64,000 nt of DNA from Natrinema hispanicum (GCF_004217335.1 NZ_SHMP01000007.1:1-64000); one strand, 5' to 3'. Positions 26,638 through 36,188 are shown, counted from the stretch's first letter. Made by a program: numbers and translations. Notes: generated by a model not told the origin, from the sequence alone.

Positions 26638-27522
26638 ATGACTGCCTACCGCTTTCGCATCAAATTCGATCCGGATCCGACATCGCTGTGGCGGGATATC
26701 GTCGTCGGCGCAGACAGAACGATCACCGAGTTGCAGTCGGCGATCAACCCCGCAGTCGGACTTGATCAGGGCCATCTCTGGTTCGTTGGAGAGGATGAGG
26801 ACTACTGGGACAGTGCTGTCAAATACCAGTGTCCGCAGGAATACGAGGAGTCACTCAGTGGCGACCCACTGTTGCGTACCGAGCGGATCGAGAACGCTGG
26901 AGACGTGACGATCGGCGAGATGACCCGCCAACTCGGGCTTGAACAGTACGATCGCATCTGCTATCTGTATGACTACGGCGATGAATGGCGGTTCTACGCC
27001 ATTTTGAAAGAGGTCCTCAGCGACGAGCCGAGTGACAAAGAGCCGGCCATCGTGAAAGAGAAAGGCGATCCGATCAATGACCAGTACAATCCACCGGAAA
27101 CCGGTGAGAGCGATCCTCCCCTTCCTGAACCACTCTATTCAGTTCTCCCCGAAACCGCTGTCCCTGTTGCGGATCTTCGTGAGCTGGAAGAGCGCGATCG
27201 TGTCGTCCACGTTATTCCACTACTCAGTCTCGAAACTGGGTTTGGGGCAGTCTGCGAGCGGTTCGCAATTCAGTTTGAGGACACAGGGTACGTCATCGAA
27301 AATTTTCAGCCGGGATGGCAGATCGTTGAGGAAGTTGATGGAGTAGACAAGACTGAGGAAGAACTTCTAGCAGCCCTTGCGGATGCAGTGCGTGAGTGGC
27401 ACGCTGAAATCACGGAGATCTCTGGTGCAGTGACGGGACAGCATTTCGACGAGGAGACTGTCGAAGCGATGCATGTCGAACTGGAAGCAGAACTCGAACG
27501 CAAGGGGTATGGACATCTTTAA
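26638..27522 (+). CDS. Plasmid pRiA4b ORF-3 family protein
   Basis: 294 residues. The N-terminal part shows the family pattern: YRFRIKFDPDPTSLWRDIVV, ITELQSAIN, HLWFVGEDEDYW, and later RICYLYDYGDEWRFYAIL with the conserved YDYGDxW. The family is common on plasmids and in defence islands, but its biochemical role is unknown. The C-terminal about 120 residues are acidic and less conserved. Confidence 0.88.
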   Translation: MTAYRFRIKFDPDPTSLWRDIVVGADRTITELQSAINPAVGLDQGHLWFVGEDEDYWDSAVKYQCPQEYEESLSGDPLLRTERIENAGDVTIGEMTRQLGLEQYDRICYLYDYGDEWRFYAILKEVLSDEPSDKEPAIVKEKGDPINDQYNPPETGESDPPLPEPLYSVLPETAVPVADLRELEERDRVVHVIPLLSLETGFGAVCERFAIQFEDTGYVIENFQPGWQIVEEVDGVDKTEEELLAALADAVREWHAEITEISGAVTGQHFDEETVEAMHVELEAELERKGYGHL

Positions 27523-27853
27523 AACTCATTTCGTGTGAGAATTAGGTACGGAATCTGATTCTCCTCAGAGCTCGTACTCGCTCGCTCGTGCGCGCGAAAC
27601 ACGAAGTACTCGTGTGACTCTAGTGGTTTGTAGAATTTGAGATCTCGAAGTGGTGGAAGATGGCGGCCAGCACCAGCGTTGAGATGACGACCGCCGACGG
27701 GAGTTGCTCCTCCTCGAAGCGAAACAGCAGGTCTGCCGTACCCGCAACGGCGCGTTCGGTAGGTAATCCTTTCCCTGTGGATCGGGTTCGCGGCTGCTGC
27801 CCGAGCGAGGCGAGACGGGCATCGAAGCGGCGACCGGAACCGACGGTCGACGG

Positions 27854-28288
27854 TCACTCCACCCGTCTCACGGTGACGTTGACGGCGTCGACGACCGTAC
27901 GGTTCTCGCGATGTTCCACTCTGATCTGCTGTTCCACGACGGTTTCGTCCCTGCCCGGTATGTCGAGGGTCACTCCCGTGGAGTCTGCATGTTGGTCGAA
28001 GCTGTAGTACGTTAATGGCTCGAACGTACCGTTCTCTCGGACGTACACGCCCAGTGAGTACGAGCTGATGTTGACGCGATCGGCTGTGTGGTGAACCGTC
28101 AGGCGAGCTCCCGTGATCGGAGTAACTTCGTTGATGGAAACGTTGTCGATGACCTCACCGGTCGTCGGGTCGCCGATAGTCGTCGTATAGTCTCCACTCC
28201 CGACGCACCCGGCGAACAGCAACGCGGTGCTCACGATGACGACCAGGAGAACGGGTCGCCACGACGAGTCGGATGACCGACGCCCCAC
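27854..28288 (-). CDS. Lipoprotein
   Basis: 144 residues. A signal peptide (RPVLLVVIVSTALLFAGC) ends in a lipobox LFAGC, so the cysteine at about residue 28 should be lipidated. The mature part is a beta-rich domain. It follows the membrane protein gene at 28329 after about 40 bp on the same strand, so the two are likely cotranscribed. Function unknown. Confidence 0.78.
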   Translation of the reverse strand: MGRRSSDSSWRPVLLVVIVSTALLFAGCVGSGDYTTTIGDPTTGEVIDNVSINEVTPITGARLTVHHTADRVNISSYSLGVYVRENGTFEPLTYYSFDQHADSTGVTLDIPGRDETVVEQQIRVEHRENRTVVDAVNVTVRRVE

Positions 28289-28328
28289 GTTCAGTCACCC
28301 CCGTCGGTGGGTTGGTTCTGTTCAGTGT

Positions 28329-28796
28329 TCACGCTGAATCACCGCTTCTACGGAGTTCGGAGACGACAGAGCAGCCGACGCCGAGACCCGAAGACGCGAT
28401 GCCGACCGGTGTGAGCCAGACGCCCACGCCGAAGGCGTACTCGGTCGCGGACGAACCGACCGAAACCGGTTCGCCGACGACGGCGCTCGCCAGCGACGGG
28501 AGCATCGACCCGACGAGCAGAATCGTTGCGATGGCACCGGTCGCCGCACCCAGACCCAGCAGTCGGACTGACCATTGCCCAGGTTCCCGATTCCGTGTGA
28601 AGACGTAGAGGGCGCCCGCCTCGGCCATCGCGATCACACCGACGAGCACGTAGATGAACGCGAACACGATACCCAGACCGGCCGCGAATCCATCACCGCC
28701 GGACGACGACAGCACCAGTCCGAAGACGAGTAGACCCGCTAAAATTCCAATAGCCCCGAGGCTGCCAGTTCCTATAGCAAGGGTCTGTTTCCTCAT
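28329..28796 (-). CDS. Four-helix membrane protein
   Basis: 155 residues with four hydrophobic segments (LGAIGILAGLLVFGLVLSS, GLGIVFAFIYVLVGVIAMAEA, LLGLGAATGAIATILLVGSML and YAFGVGVWLTPVGIASSGL). It heads a two-gene operon with the lipoprotein. A TATA element (ATTTATAG, complement of 28823-28830) lies about 30 bp before the start, with an inverted repeat just upstream of it. Confidence 0.75.
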   Translation of the reverse strand: MRKQTLAIGTGSLGAIGILAGLLVFGLVLSSSGGDGFAAGLGIVFAFIYVLVGVIAMAEAGALYVFTRNREPGQWSVRLLGLGAATGAIATILLVGSMLPSLASAVVGEPVSVGSSATEYAFGVGVWLTPVGIASSGLGVGCSVVSELRRSGDSA

Positions 28797-28822
28797 ACAG
28801 TGTCAAAAAATAATGGAACCAT

Positions 28823-28845
28823 CTATAAATTAACTTTTAAGTTAA
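28823..28845 (-). promoter_or_regulatory. Promoter with adjoining operator-like inverted repeat
   Basis: Read on the minus strand, ATTTATAG (28823-28830) is a good archaeal TATA box 27-34 bp from the ATG at 28796. Next to it is TTAACTTTTAAGTTAA (28830-28845), an inverted repeat with arms TTAACTT/AAGTTAA. Its position at the BRE side of the TATA box fits a transcription-factor site. Confidence 0.6.
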
Positions 28846-29299
28846 CACACAAAACGGGCGAAGCTGACGATTCAGCAGCTGAAAGTCTCGCTCTTAGTCG
28901 ACACGAGAGCAAACGCGATCCTCGATCTCCACATCACAACGGCCCAAAACACGATACGCAGATCGCACCGTCACTCATCAACCGCAACGCAGCTAAAGAA
29001 GGGATTTCAACAGCGCCGACGACTCTGCTTCTACGTCAGCGTACTCGCGCGCGTGCGCGTAAGAACACAAGTAGCACGCTCGCGTGATTCTAGTGGTTTA
29101 GTGGAATTTAAGATCCCGAGATTGTGGTCGCCGCCGAAAAAATCTATACAGCTGTATTTGGTTTATGAAATGTGATTTTGCACGCTCGAGTACCGGAGAC
29201 TACCGAAACCAACCGCGAGAGCCGTTTTCACTTTCACTTGGTTAAATACCAGTTTAACCAAGGGACTTTACGAGGGTCGACACTGTACCCCACATACGA

Positions 29300-30454
29300 A
29301 TGTCTGGATCAACGGATCAACGGGATACACGCGGGGGCACAACCGTCCACGAGGCCATCGAGAGCTACCTGCGCTATAAGATCAACGCCGACGGTTCGAA
29401 GACGACCATGCGCTCACCACTGCGTGAGTTCGCTGACCACTGTCGAGACGAGCGTGACCTCGAGTTCGTCGACGACCTCACACCCCACGATGTCCGCAGT
29501 TACAGCGAGCACCTCTACGACCGCGTCGTAATCGACGAGAACCTGGCGGCTTCAACGGCTCACAACTACTTCGCCTACGTCCGAGCTTTTCTCTCCTGGT
29601 CGGTGCGAGAACAACACCTCGAGTCGAACCCGGCAAATACGAACACCGCGATGGACCCGCTGCCAGAGGACGACGGGAAACGTAAGCGCCAGTACTGGAG
29701 CGCCGAGGACCGCGAGACGTTGCTCGAGTATGCCACCAAGCGCGTAGACATGGCCCTGGAAGAAACCATCAGGACCGATGTAGAGGTGGCCTTCCGTGAC
29801 CGGGCGATCGTCGTCATGCTCGATGGCACGGGGGCGCGTGGTGCTGAGTTGTTCGCCGATCCAAAAGACGACAAGCGCAACGGCCTCCAGTGGAAGGATG
29901 TCGATTTCGACGAACGGCTGATCGAAGTCTACGGCAAGTCCCGTGAGTACGAACAGGCTCCGTTTCCTGCGAGTGTCCACGACGTCCTCAAGCGATGGTA
30001 CCGGGTGCAAGAGCCGATGACCGAAGCGTGGCCCGTCTTCCCGACCGGTCACTACGGCTCGAAAAAGCGCACACTCGAGGATGCACTCGGCGAGAAAAAA
30101 GTCTCTCGGGCGCTCGAGGGAAGGGGTGACGCCGGGAAGACCGAGGTGCTTGACTGTCTACACCGCGAGCACGAGGTTCCGCCGCCGTCGATCTCGAAAG
30201 AGGGCGTTCGCCGACTGCTGAAACGGCTCACCGACGAAGCCGGGATCGATCCGGACGGCGAGTACGACTATCTGACGCTGCATGGCGCTCGGCGGGCACT
30301 CGGGCGTGACCTCTATACCAGCGGGATGTCCGAAAAGGCTCAGGAAGCGTTACGACACAACTCAATCGAGACTACCCATGAGGCATATGCTGACGTCAAG
30401 ATGAAGGATGTCTCCGATAGCATCGACGACGTACGTGGGTGGGAACAAACTTGA
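29300..30454 (+). CDS. Tyrosine recombinase / phage-type integrase
   Basis: 384 residues. An N-terminal SAM-like core-binding domain (TVHEAIESYLRYKINADGSKTTMRSPLREF) is followed by the catalytic domain. The catalytic residues can be placed: Arg in DGTGARGAEL, HxxR in LHGARRALGRD, His in LRHNS and the Tyr nucleophile in HEAYADV. It should carry out site-specific recombination and may have driven integration of the accessory segment to its left. I found no tRNA or clear attachment site beside it. Confidence 0.92.
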   Translation: MSGSTDQRDTRGGTTVHEAIESYLRYKINADGSKTTMRSPLREFADHCRDERDLEFVDDLTPHDVRSYSEHLYDRVVIDENLAASTAHNYFAYVRAFLSWSVREQHLESNPANTNTAMDPLPEDDGKRKRQYWSAEDRETLLEYATKRVDMALEETIRTDVEVAFRDRAIVVMLDGTGARGAELFADPKDDKRNGLQWKDVDFDERLIEVYGKSREYEQAPFPASVHDVLKRWYRVQEPMTEAWPVFPTGHYGSKKRTLEDALGEKKVSRALEGRGDAGKTEVLDCLHREHEVPPPSISKEGVRRLLKRLTDEAGIDPDGEYDYLTLHGARRALGRDLYTSGMSEKAQEALRHNSIETTHEAYADVKMKDVSDSIDDVRGWEQT

Positions 30455-30634
30455 GCTATCCCCTACTCTTCGATTCTGGAATGCTCCGTGGTGTTTGTGG
30501 ACGAACTACTCAAACGGTCAGCCAAAACAGCCCTCGTACTGCTGATGTTTGCTGGCTTATCAGATGCGAGCATAGACAACTTTAGACGATTTTACAACGC
30601 GACCAAAATATTGGTCACCTCGACTGTTCGCTTC

Positions 30635-31153
30635 TCAGTCGAGATAGACCCTGTGGAACTCCCCAGTGACAGCGTCAACAATGTACGTCAATCGCTGCGC
30701 CGCAGTGGTTGCACACGTCACGACGTGAAATGGACGATAGACACGACGATCTGCCACGACGGTCAGGTCCGGCGGCGAGCCCACGCGGAGTTCTTTCCGG
30801 GCCAGATCCACCAGATAGCGGCGTGCCGTCCGCTCTGGGTCAGTGAGATCGTCGGCTGGTGGGACAAGCGTATCTTCATCAACGACAGTTTCGGTGGTCT
30901 TAGGCGCCTCTTCGATGAACATCTCCTTATCGTTACAGAGATCGACCCCACAGTAGACGCGGTCACCAAACTCGTCAAGGAGCGCCTCCGCGTGGAGGTC
31001 GAATCCGAACACGCGATAAGGGTAATACACCAGCCTGTCGGCCGTCGCGTCGGCCATCTCCGTGTCTGTATCGACCAAGATCTTCTCCGCAGCTGCCGAC
31101 GAGACGTCTGTCTCGAATATCGTGATCGTCGTATGCGGGGAGGTAGTGGCCAT
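30635..31153 (-). CDS. Hypothetical protein in symporter operon
   Basis: 172 residues, soluble. It starts 3 bp after the stop of the symporter gene at 31156, so the two are cotranscribed. A conserved-looking central part (RLVYYPYRVFGFDLHAEALL) and a C-terminal part (VYRPFHVVTCATTAAQRLTYIVDAVTG) are seen. No family is recognised. The position suggests a role in symporter function or regulation. Confidence 0.7.
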   Translation of the reverse strand: MATTSPHTTITIFETDVSSAAAEKILVDTDTEMADATADRLVYYPYRVFGFDLHAEALLDEFGDRVYCGVDLCNDKEMFIEEAPKTTETVVDEDTLVPPADDLTDPERTARRYLVDLARKELRVGSPPDLTVVADRRVYRPFHVVTCATTAAQRLTYIVDAVTGEFHRVYLD

Positions 31154-31155
31154 GG

Positions 31156-32766
31156 TTAATCGTCCGCCGGCTGTGCATTGACTTCCGGGTTCCCAGTGGC
31201 CGTCGGCGATGCGCCATCGTCGACGGCAAGGTAAGTGCCAATCGCGCGTGCCTCCGGTGCGAGCGATCGAGCTGACTGCTGGACGGTACCTCGGGGTGCT
31301 GTGTCAGCTCGCCGGGCACGCCGGACAATCGAGATAGCCTGACCAGTCGGCGGTTCCGTGATCAGGGTCACCACCACCATTAGCAGAGTTGACGCAATGA
31401 GCCCCGCAAAGAACGGATGAACCGCGGATACGTTCTGAAGGTCTTGCACTGTCCAGATTATGTTGGTCCCGGCCCCTCCGATCATTGCCGCGAGCGCGCC
31501 CTGCCAGTTGGCGCGATCCCAGTAGACACCAGCAACATTCGGGACTAGAAACGCCGTCCCGAGGCCGCCGAACGCGAACACAACTAGATCGAATATCCCT
31601 GGTGGTTGTACGGCGGCGACGACTACTCCGACAACACCGATCGTGAGTACGAGTAGCCGCGACCAGACAAACATCTGGTTGTCGGAGAGATCGTCGGCAG
31701 CGAACCGCTGGATGACATCACGAGCGAGAATCGATCCTGCCATAATAAGCAGCGAGTCAGCGGTGCTCATGACAGCTGCCATCAGCGCGGCAAGGATGAC
31801 GGCCGCCAGAATGCCAGGTAGCAGCGACGTGGCGAGGCGTGGTATTGCCATCTCAGGATCCGAAAGATTGGGCAGAACAACGATCGCCACCAGACCGAGA
31901 ATGTAGGGTTGATAGACAAAGAACGTGTTATAGAACACGTTCCAGATCGCTGCACCCTTCGCTGTGTCTGGATCTTTCATGCTCAGGTGTCGGACGACCG
32001 AGTGGGGCAGGCCCATGTATCCAATGGAGTAAATCAGGACTGCGCCTGCGACTACGCCCCACTCGCCAGCGTGGACGAGCCCCTTTCCCCAGATCGAGAG
32101 GTACGTGGGGTCTTTTGCGGCAAGCTCGTTGATGAGCGCACCAGGCCCACCGACTTCCAGTATTCCGGCGATCAGGATTATATTAATTCCGATAGCCATT
32201 ACGATTGCCTGAAATGCGTCGGTCCAGGCGACCGCAAGATAGCCGCCAACGAACGTATACAAGACGATGATCCCAGCACCGATGGTGAGGCCGTAGAGAA
32301 ATGGAAGACCACTGACCGATTCGATCGCCTTACCAGCTGCGATGAACTGTGCGAATACGTAGGCGGCGAGGAAGACAATCGCGATTGTAGCGCCAGCGAT
32401 GCGGACGCTCACGTGCATATATCGATCTTCCAGCCATTCAATCGGTGTGAGCGAGCCGAGCGCTTCAGTGACTCGGCGCAAGTTCCGGCCGAGGACGGCG
32501 AGGTTCACGAGTCCGCCGCCAAAGTCACCTGCTGCGTACCAGAGCGCCCAGAGGCCCTGGTTAAATGCGAGGGCAGGTCCCCCCATGAACATAAAACCAC
32601 TCATCGATGTGGCTTGCAGCGTGAGCGCAGTGACACCACTGCCGATCGTCCGGCCGCCAAGCAGATAGTCACTCAGATCATCGAGTTTCGTGCTAGCGAC
32701 ATAGCCGAAGCCGAGGAGACACAGCAGGTACCCAATGAATGGGAGGACGAGTGTCCAGTTCGTCAT
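31156..32766 (-). CDS. Sodium:solute symporter (SSS family)
   Basis: 536 residues and about 13 membrane segments. Family marks: LLGGRTIGSGVTALTLQATSMSGFMFMGGPALAF near the N-terminus (the sodium-site region) and VILAALMAAVMSTADSLLIMAGSILARDV in segment 8-9. It resembles the PutP/PanF branch, so the substrate is probably an amino acid, pantothenate-like or ureido compound. The C-terminal about 60 residues are a polar tail. It overlaps the small gene upstream (ATGGCATGA). Confidence 0.92.
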   Translation of the reverse strand: MTNWTLVLPFIGYLLCLLGFGYVASTKLDDLSDYLLGGRTIGSGVTALTLQATSMSGFMFMGGPALAFNQGLWALWYAAGDFGGGLVNLAVLGRNLRRVTEALGSLTPIEWLEDRYMHVSVRIAGATIAIVFLAAYVFAQFIAAGKAIESVSGLPFLYGLTIGAGIIVLYTFVGGYLAVAWTDAFQAIVMAIGINIILIAGILEVGGPGALINELAAKDPTYLSIWGKGLVHAGEWGVVAGAVLIYSIGYMGLPHSVVRHLSMKDPDTAKGAAIWNVFYNTFFVYQPYILGLVAIVVLPNLSDPEMAIPRLATSLLPGILAAVILAALMAAVMSTADSLLIMAGSILARDVIQRFAADDLSDNQMFVWSRLLVLTIGVVGVVVAAVQPPGIFDLVVFAFGGLGTAFLVPNVAGVYWDRANWQGALAAMIGGAGTNIIWTVQDLQNVSAVHPFFAGLIASTLLMVVVTLITEPPTGQAISIVRRARRADTAPRGTVQQSARSLAPEARAIGTYLAVDDGASPTATGNPEVNAQPADD

Positions 32767-32909
32767 GCCATCTCCCCCTCCTGCGTCCGTTCGGCAGCGC
32801 GCTCGTCATTCTTTCGCATTCGATATAGAGTAATGAGAGCAACTACCCACCAGAATGGAATCCATCCAAAGATGATGAGCGCGGTGGTGAGATCGAGTCC
32901 GGCGTTCAT
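32763..32909 (-). CDS. 48-residue one-helix partner of the symporter
   Basis: MNAGLDLTTALIIFGWIPFW is the start of a 48-residue protein with one hydrophobic segment (ALIIFGWIPFWWVVALITLY) and a charged tail rich in Arg and Glu. The stop overlaps the symporter ATG, so the two are translationally coupled. SSS transporters often have such a tiny membrane partner (for example YhdT/DUF997 with PanF). A second, sequence-unrelated case is at 39883 in this window. Confidence 0.75.
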   Translation of the reverse strand: MNAGLDLTTALIIFGWIPFWWVVALITLYRMRKNDERAAERTQEGEMA

Positions 32910-33199
32910 CAGCGACCACCTCTTTCGACTAATTTCCCACTACTATTGGTTTTCTCCACACACTGTTCGCCAATTTTGGGATTAGATTGCATATTGTACT
33001 CTACCATGCTCATCTATACCACAGTGGATAAATCTTATGAATACAAATTCACACTTCCAGGGGCGGTCCAGGAGTGGGGCTGCATGGCAACCGAGATTCA
33101 TAGTGATCAGCGGAGATATTCGGAGGTTCTCACGAGGAAAACAGTGTACTGGGGAAACCGCACGACGAGAGAAGCTATGAACTAGTCTACTGATCCCTA

Positions 33200-34675
33200 T
33201 CAGGCGTCTGGCCAGCGCTCGATATAGACCGTTTTGTCCGTGTAGAAGTGGATCATGTCCTCTCCCTGAGCGTGTAGATCACCAAAGAACGAGTCTTTCC
33301 GGCCGCCGAAGTGGAAGAAGGCCATCGGGGCGGCCGTTCCCGCATTCACTCCCAGATTGCCAACGTCGGCTTCGAGGCGAACCTTACGTGCGTCGGCTCC
33401 ACTTCCAGTGAACAGACTCGCAGCGTTCCCGAAGTCACTGCGGTTGAGTACGTCGATCGCCTCGTCAATGTCGGCGACAGACATAAGTCCGAGCACCGGG
33501 CCGAATATCTCTTCACGGGCGATCGTCATATCAGGGTCGATATCACTGCACACGGTTGGACCGAGGAAGTTGCCGCCTTCATATCCCTCGACCGTAATAT
33601 CGCGCCCGTCGAGCAGCAGATCAGCACCCTCGTCGATCCCAGTTGCAATCATCTCGCGCACACGATCCTCATGCTCGGGCGTGATGAGCGCGCCGATATC
33701 CGCCCCATCATCGAGCCCGTATCCAACTGTTTGGTCGTCGGCCACCGTGACAACGCGGTCGACGAACTCGTCGTAGACACTCTCCTCGACAACCACGACA
33801 TCGTTAGCGAGACACCGCTCCCCACCACAAGCGTACGCCGACGCCACTGTCTTCTCTGCAGCGAAGTCTAGGTCGGCCGTCTCAGTGACTATGATATGGT
33901 TCTTTGCTCCGCCCTGCGCTTGGACACGCTTGCCGTTCGCGGCTGCACGCTCATAGATCGTCTTCGCGACCGGCGTCGACCCGACAAACGACGCTCCCTC
34001 AATTCCATCGTGGTCAAGCAACGCGTTCACCGTGTCGACACCGCCGTTGACGAGTTGGACGATGCCGTCCGGGAAACCTGCCTCATCGATCAGTTCAAAT
34101 AGGCGCTGTGCGACGACTGGATCCTGTTCACTAGGTTTGAGAATGAACGCGTTTCCGGTCGCGACGGCGTACGGCAGGAACCAAAGTGGGATCATTCCCG
34201 GGAAATTGAACGCCGTAATTGCAGTGAACACTCCCAGCGGTTTGCGGACCGCTGTCTCGTCGATCTCGGGGGCGGCGTTCGGCAAATGGCCCGCCTGCAT
34301 CATTGACGGGATCCCGCAGGCGACTTCGACGTTCTCGATACCGCGGCGAAGTTCGCCGTTCGCCTCAGCGAGCGTCTTCCCGTGTTCCTGGACGAGCACC
34401 TCTGCAAGTTCGTCCTGGTGCTCCTCGAGCAATCGCTTGAGTTCGAAGAGCGGCTGAATTCGATCTTCGACGGGAGTTGTGCTCCAGTCCTCGAACGCCA
34501 TCTGCCCGGCGCGCACGGCGTCGTCGACATCGGTCTCCGAACTGAAGCCGACATAGGAGACCGCCTCACCTGTTGCAGGGTTGATAACGTCCTGACCATC
34601 ATCTGATGGCACACGCCAGTTCCCGTCGATATAGTTCTGTACGTCATCCCACGGTGGGGTGGTATCTAGTGACAT
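33200..34675 (-). CDS. mmsA: CoA-acylating methylmalonate-semialdehyde dehydrogenase
   Basis: Oxidises malonate semialdehyde or methylmalonate semialdehyde to acetyl-CoA or propionyl-CoA with NAD and CoA, releasing CO2. Full aldehyde dehydrogenase length, about 491 residues. Seen: YIDGNWRVPSDDGQDVINPATGE, TAFNFPGMIPLWFLPYAVATGN, FVGSTPVAKTIYERAAANGKRVQAQGGAKN and the catalytic Cys in ACGGERCLAN. The ATG at 34675 (MSLDTTPPW) is preferred over 34705. It is divergent from the aminotransferase gene, which would supply its substrate. Confidence 0.92.
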   Translation of the reverse strand: MSLDTTPPWDDVQNYIDGNWRVPSDDGQDVINPATGEAVSYVGFSSETDVDDAVRAGQMAFEDWSTTPVEDRIQPLFELKRLLEEHQDELAEVLVQEHGKTLAEANGELRRGIENVEVACGIPSMMQAGHLPNAAPEIDETAVRKPLGVFTAITAFNFPGMIPLWFLPYAVATGNAFILKPSEQDPVVAQRLFELIDEAGFPDGIVQLVNGGVDTVNALLDHDGIEGASFVGSTPVAKTIYERAAANGKRVQAQGGAKNHIIVTETADLDFAAEKTVASAYACGGERCLANDVVVVEESVYDEFVDRVVTVADDQTVGYGLDDGADIGALITPEHEDRVREMIATGIDEGADLLLDGRDITVEGYEGGNFLGPTVCSDIDPDMTIAREEIFGPVLGLMSVADIDEAIDVLNRSDFGNAASLFTGSGADARKVRLEADVGNLGVNAGTAAPMAFFHFGGRKDSFFGDLHAQGEDMIHFYTDKTVYIERWPDA

Positions 34676-34847
34676 TCGACATCTGAAACTCACCCCGACT
34701 GGCAATAAATCTTTCCTACAATATCCTCATCTCACGCCGAACTCAAGATACTGTTTGGCTAAAATAGCTATTGATAAAAATCTGTTCTAGAGAAATCCGA
34801 TATAGCCAAAGATTAATCAATGATAAGGGAATATGTGACATACACAG
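34676..34847. promoter_or_regulatory. Divergent promoter region of mmsA and the aminotransferase gene
   Basis: AT-rich region with a separated inverted repeat TTTGGCTA (34754-34761) and TAGCCAAA (34803-34810). It is a candidate site for the Lrp-type regulator encoded at 36293. Short look-alikes (TATAGCCGA, TATAGCTAA) occur at 40167 and 40213, between the second symporter operon and the peptidase gene. Confidence 0.4.
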
Positions 34848-36188
34848 ATGGCAGAACAGGAGCCTGCAATTGACGCCGAGCTGAACGAGATCGAACGAAC
34901 CGACAAGGAGTACGTCTTCGGAACGTGGTCGTACCAGAAGGAAGTCGAGCCGACGCAAGTCGTTGACGCGGATGGCGTCTCGTTTACCACGGCTGACGGA
35001 GACGAGTACATCGACTTCTCGAGCCAGCTGATGTGCTCGAACCTTGGCCACTCCGCCGATAGGGTCGCCGACGCAATTGATGAGCAAGTCCGCGAGGCGG
35101 CGTACGTCTCTCCCAGTTACACGACGGAAAACCGTGCAAAGCTGGGAAAGAAACTTGCTGAGGTCACCCCTGGTGATCTCTCAAAGACGTTCTTCTCGAC
35201 TAGTGGAACAGAAGCCGTTGAGGCTGCGATCAAGATTGCACGGTTCTACACAGGTAAGCAAAAAATCATTTCACGGTACCGCTCGTACCACGGCGCCACC
35301 TACGGCTCGATTAGCGTGACCGGCGACCCCCGCCGGCTCAAATCCGAGCCTGGCATTCCCGGGACGATCAAGGCGCCCGACCCGTACGCCTACGGATCAA
35401 CCCTCGATCCGATGGAGAGCGTCGAATACATCGACGAGATGCTCGAGCTTGAGGGAGATACGGTTGCAGCAATTCTAGTCGAACCAATCGTCGGCTCGAA
35501 CGGCATCCTGGTGCCACCCGAAGAGTACCTCCCGCGGCTCAAGGAGATTGCCCACGACCACGGTGCACTGCTCATCTGCGACGAGGTGATGGCCGGCTTT
35601 GGTCGGACCGGCGAGTGGTTCGGCTGTGACGTCTTCGATGTTGCTCCTGATATCATGACGATGGCAAAGGGGCTAACCGGCGCGTACATGCCTCTTGGCG
35701 CAACAATTGTCTCCTCCGAGATTGCCGATCACTTCGCGGAGAACATGCTCTGTCACGGCCACACCTATGCGGGCCACCCCGCCGCCGTCGCCGCGGGACT
35801 TGCGACACTCGAGACCTACCAAGAAGAGAACCTCATTGAGCGCGCGAGTGAGATTGGCGAGTATCTCGGCAATCGTATCGACGACCTTGCCGAGAAGCAT
35901 CCGAGTGTCGGCGATACTCGTGGGGTCGGACTGTTCCGTGGGATTGAACTAACGAAGCACCCCGATAAACGCGTCCCGTTCGGTAAGCGCGAGGACAAGA
36001 TCAGCACCGGGAATACCGTCGTTGACGAGGTATCTGCGACTGCTGCCGAGCACGGCACCTACGTTGCGAACATGATTAACACGTTGATTATCGCACCGCC
36101 GTTGACAATCTCTGAAGCCGAAATCGACGAGGCGATCGCTGCGATCGACGCGGGCCTCAACGTAGCGGATGCAGCGATGGATCACTGA
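34848..36188 (+). CDS. Class III aminotransferase (omega-amino acid type)
   Basis: PLP enzyme of 446 residues in the beta-alanine/GABA/taurine:pyruvate group. Seen: FFSTSGTEAVEAAIKIARFYTGK (phosphate-binding region), YRSYHGATYGSISVTGD, LLICDEVMAGFGRTGEWFG (the PLP Asp) and TMAKGLTGAYMPLGA (the PLP lysine). It would convert beta-alanine and a keto acid to malonate semialdehyde and an amino acid. That product is the substrate of the divergently encoded MmsA. The exact substrate is inferred from context. Confidence 0.9.
   Translation: MAEQEPAIDAELNEIERTDKEYVFGTWSYQKEVEPTQVVDADGVSFTTADGDEYIDFSSQLMCSNLGHSADRVADAIDEQVREAAYVSPSYTTENRAKLGKKLAEVTPGDLSKTFFSTSGTEAVEAAIKIARFYTGKQKIISRYRSYHGATYGSISVTGDPRRLKSEPGIPGTIKAPDPYAYGSTLDPMESVEYIDEMLELEGDTVAAILVEPIVGSNGILVPPEEYLPRLKEIAHDHGALLICDEVMAGFGRTGEWFGCDVFDVAPDIMTMAKGLTGAYMPLGATIVSSEIADHFAENMLCHGHTYAGHPAAVAAGLATLETYQEENLIERASEIGEYLGNRIDDLAEKHPSVGDTRGVGLFRGIELTKHPDKRVPFGKREDKISTGNTVVDEVSATAAEHGTYVANMINTLIIAPPLTISEAEIDEAIAAIDAGLNVADAAMDH

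Larger units (their letters stand above)
23795..29127 (+). repeat. Dispersed intergenic repeat family (four copies)
   Basis: Copies at 23795-23879, 25411-25445 (short form), 27575-27656 and 29041-29127, all on the same strand. The shared right part reads TAGTGGTTTGTAGAATTTGA then GATCCCGAAGTTGTG. The three long copies also share a CG-rich left part with CGTGCGCG, AACACAAGTA and CGCTCGTGTGACTC. They differ by small indels, so they do not keep a reading frame. They may be a small non-autonomous element (MITE-like) or a regulatory element. No inverted termini or target duplications were found. Confidence 0.7.

Noticed and set aside
27519..27857. Minus-strand frames between the pRiA4b ORF-3 gene and the lipoprotein gene
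   Set aside because: One frame ends in a hydrophobic stretch that might be a membrane-protein scrap, but it has no start and merges with the dispersed repeat. I could not support a gene.
28800..29087. Plus-strand frame of 95 codons
   Set aside because: It starts in a promoter region and ends in the dispersed repeat. Composition is not haloarchaeal and no family is recognised.
30488..31159. Plus-strand frame of 223 codons
   Set aside because: It lies opposite the gene at 30635-31153, which is coupled to the symporter gene and has better haloarchaeal composition.
31909..32985. Plus-strand frame of 358 codons
   Set aside because: It lies opposite the symporter gene and its small partner. Its translation has no domain-like or membrane pattern.
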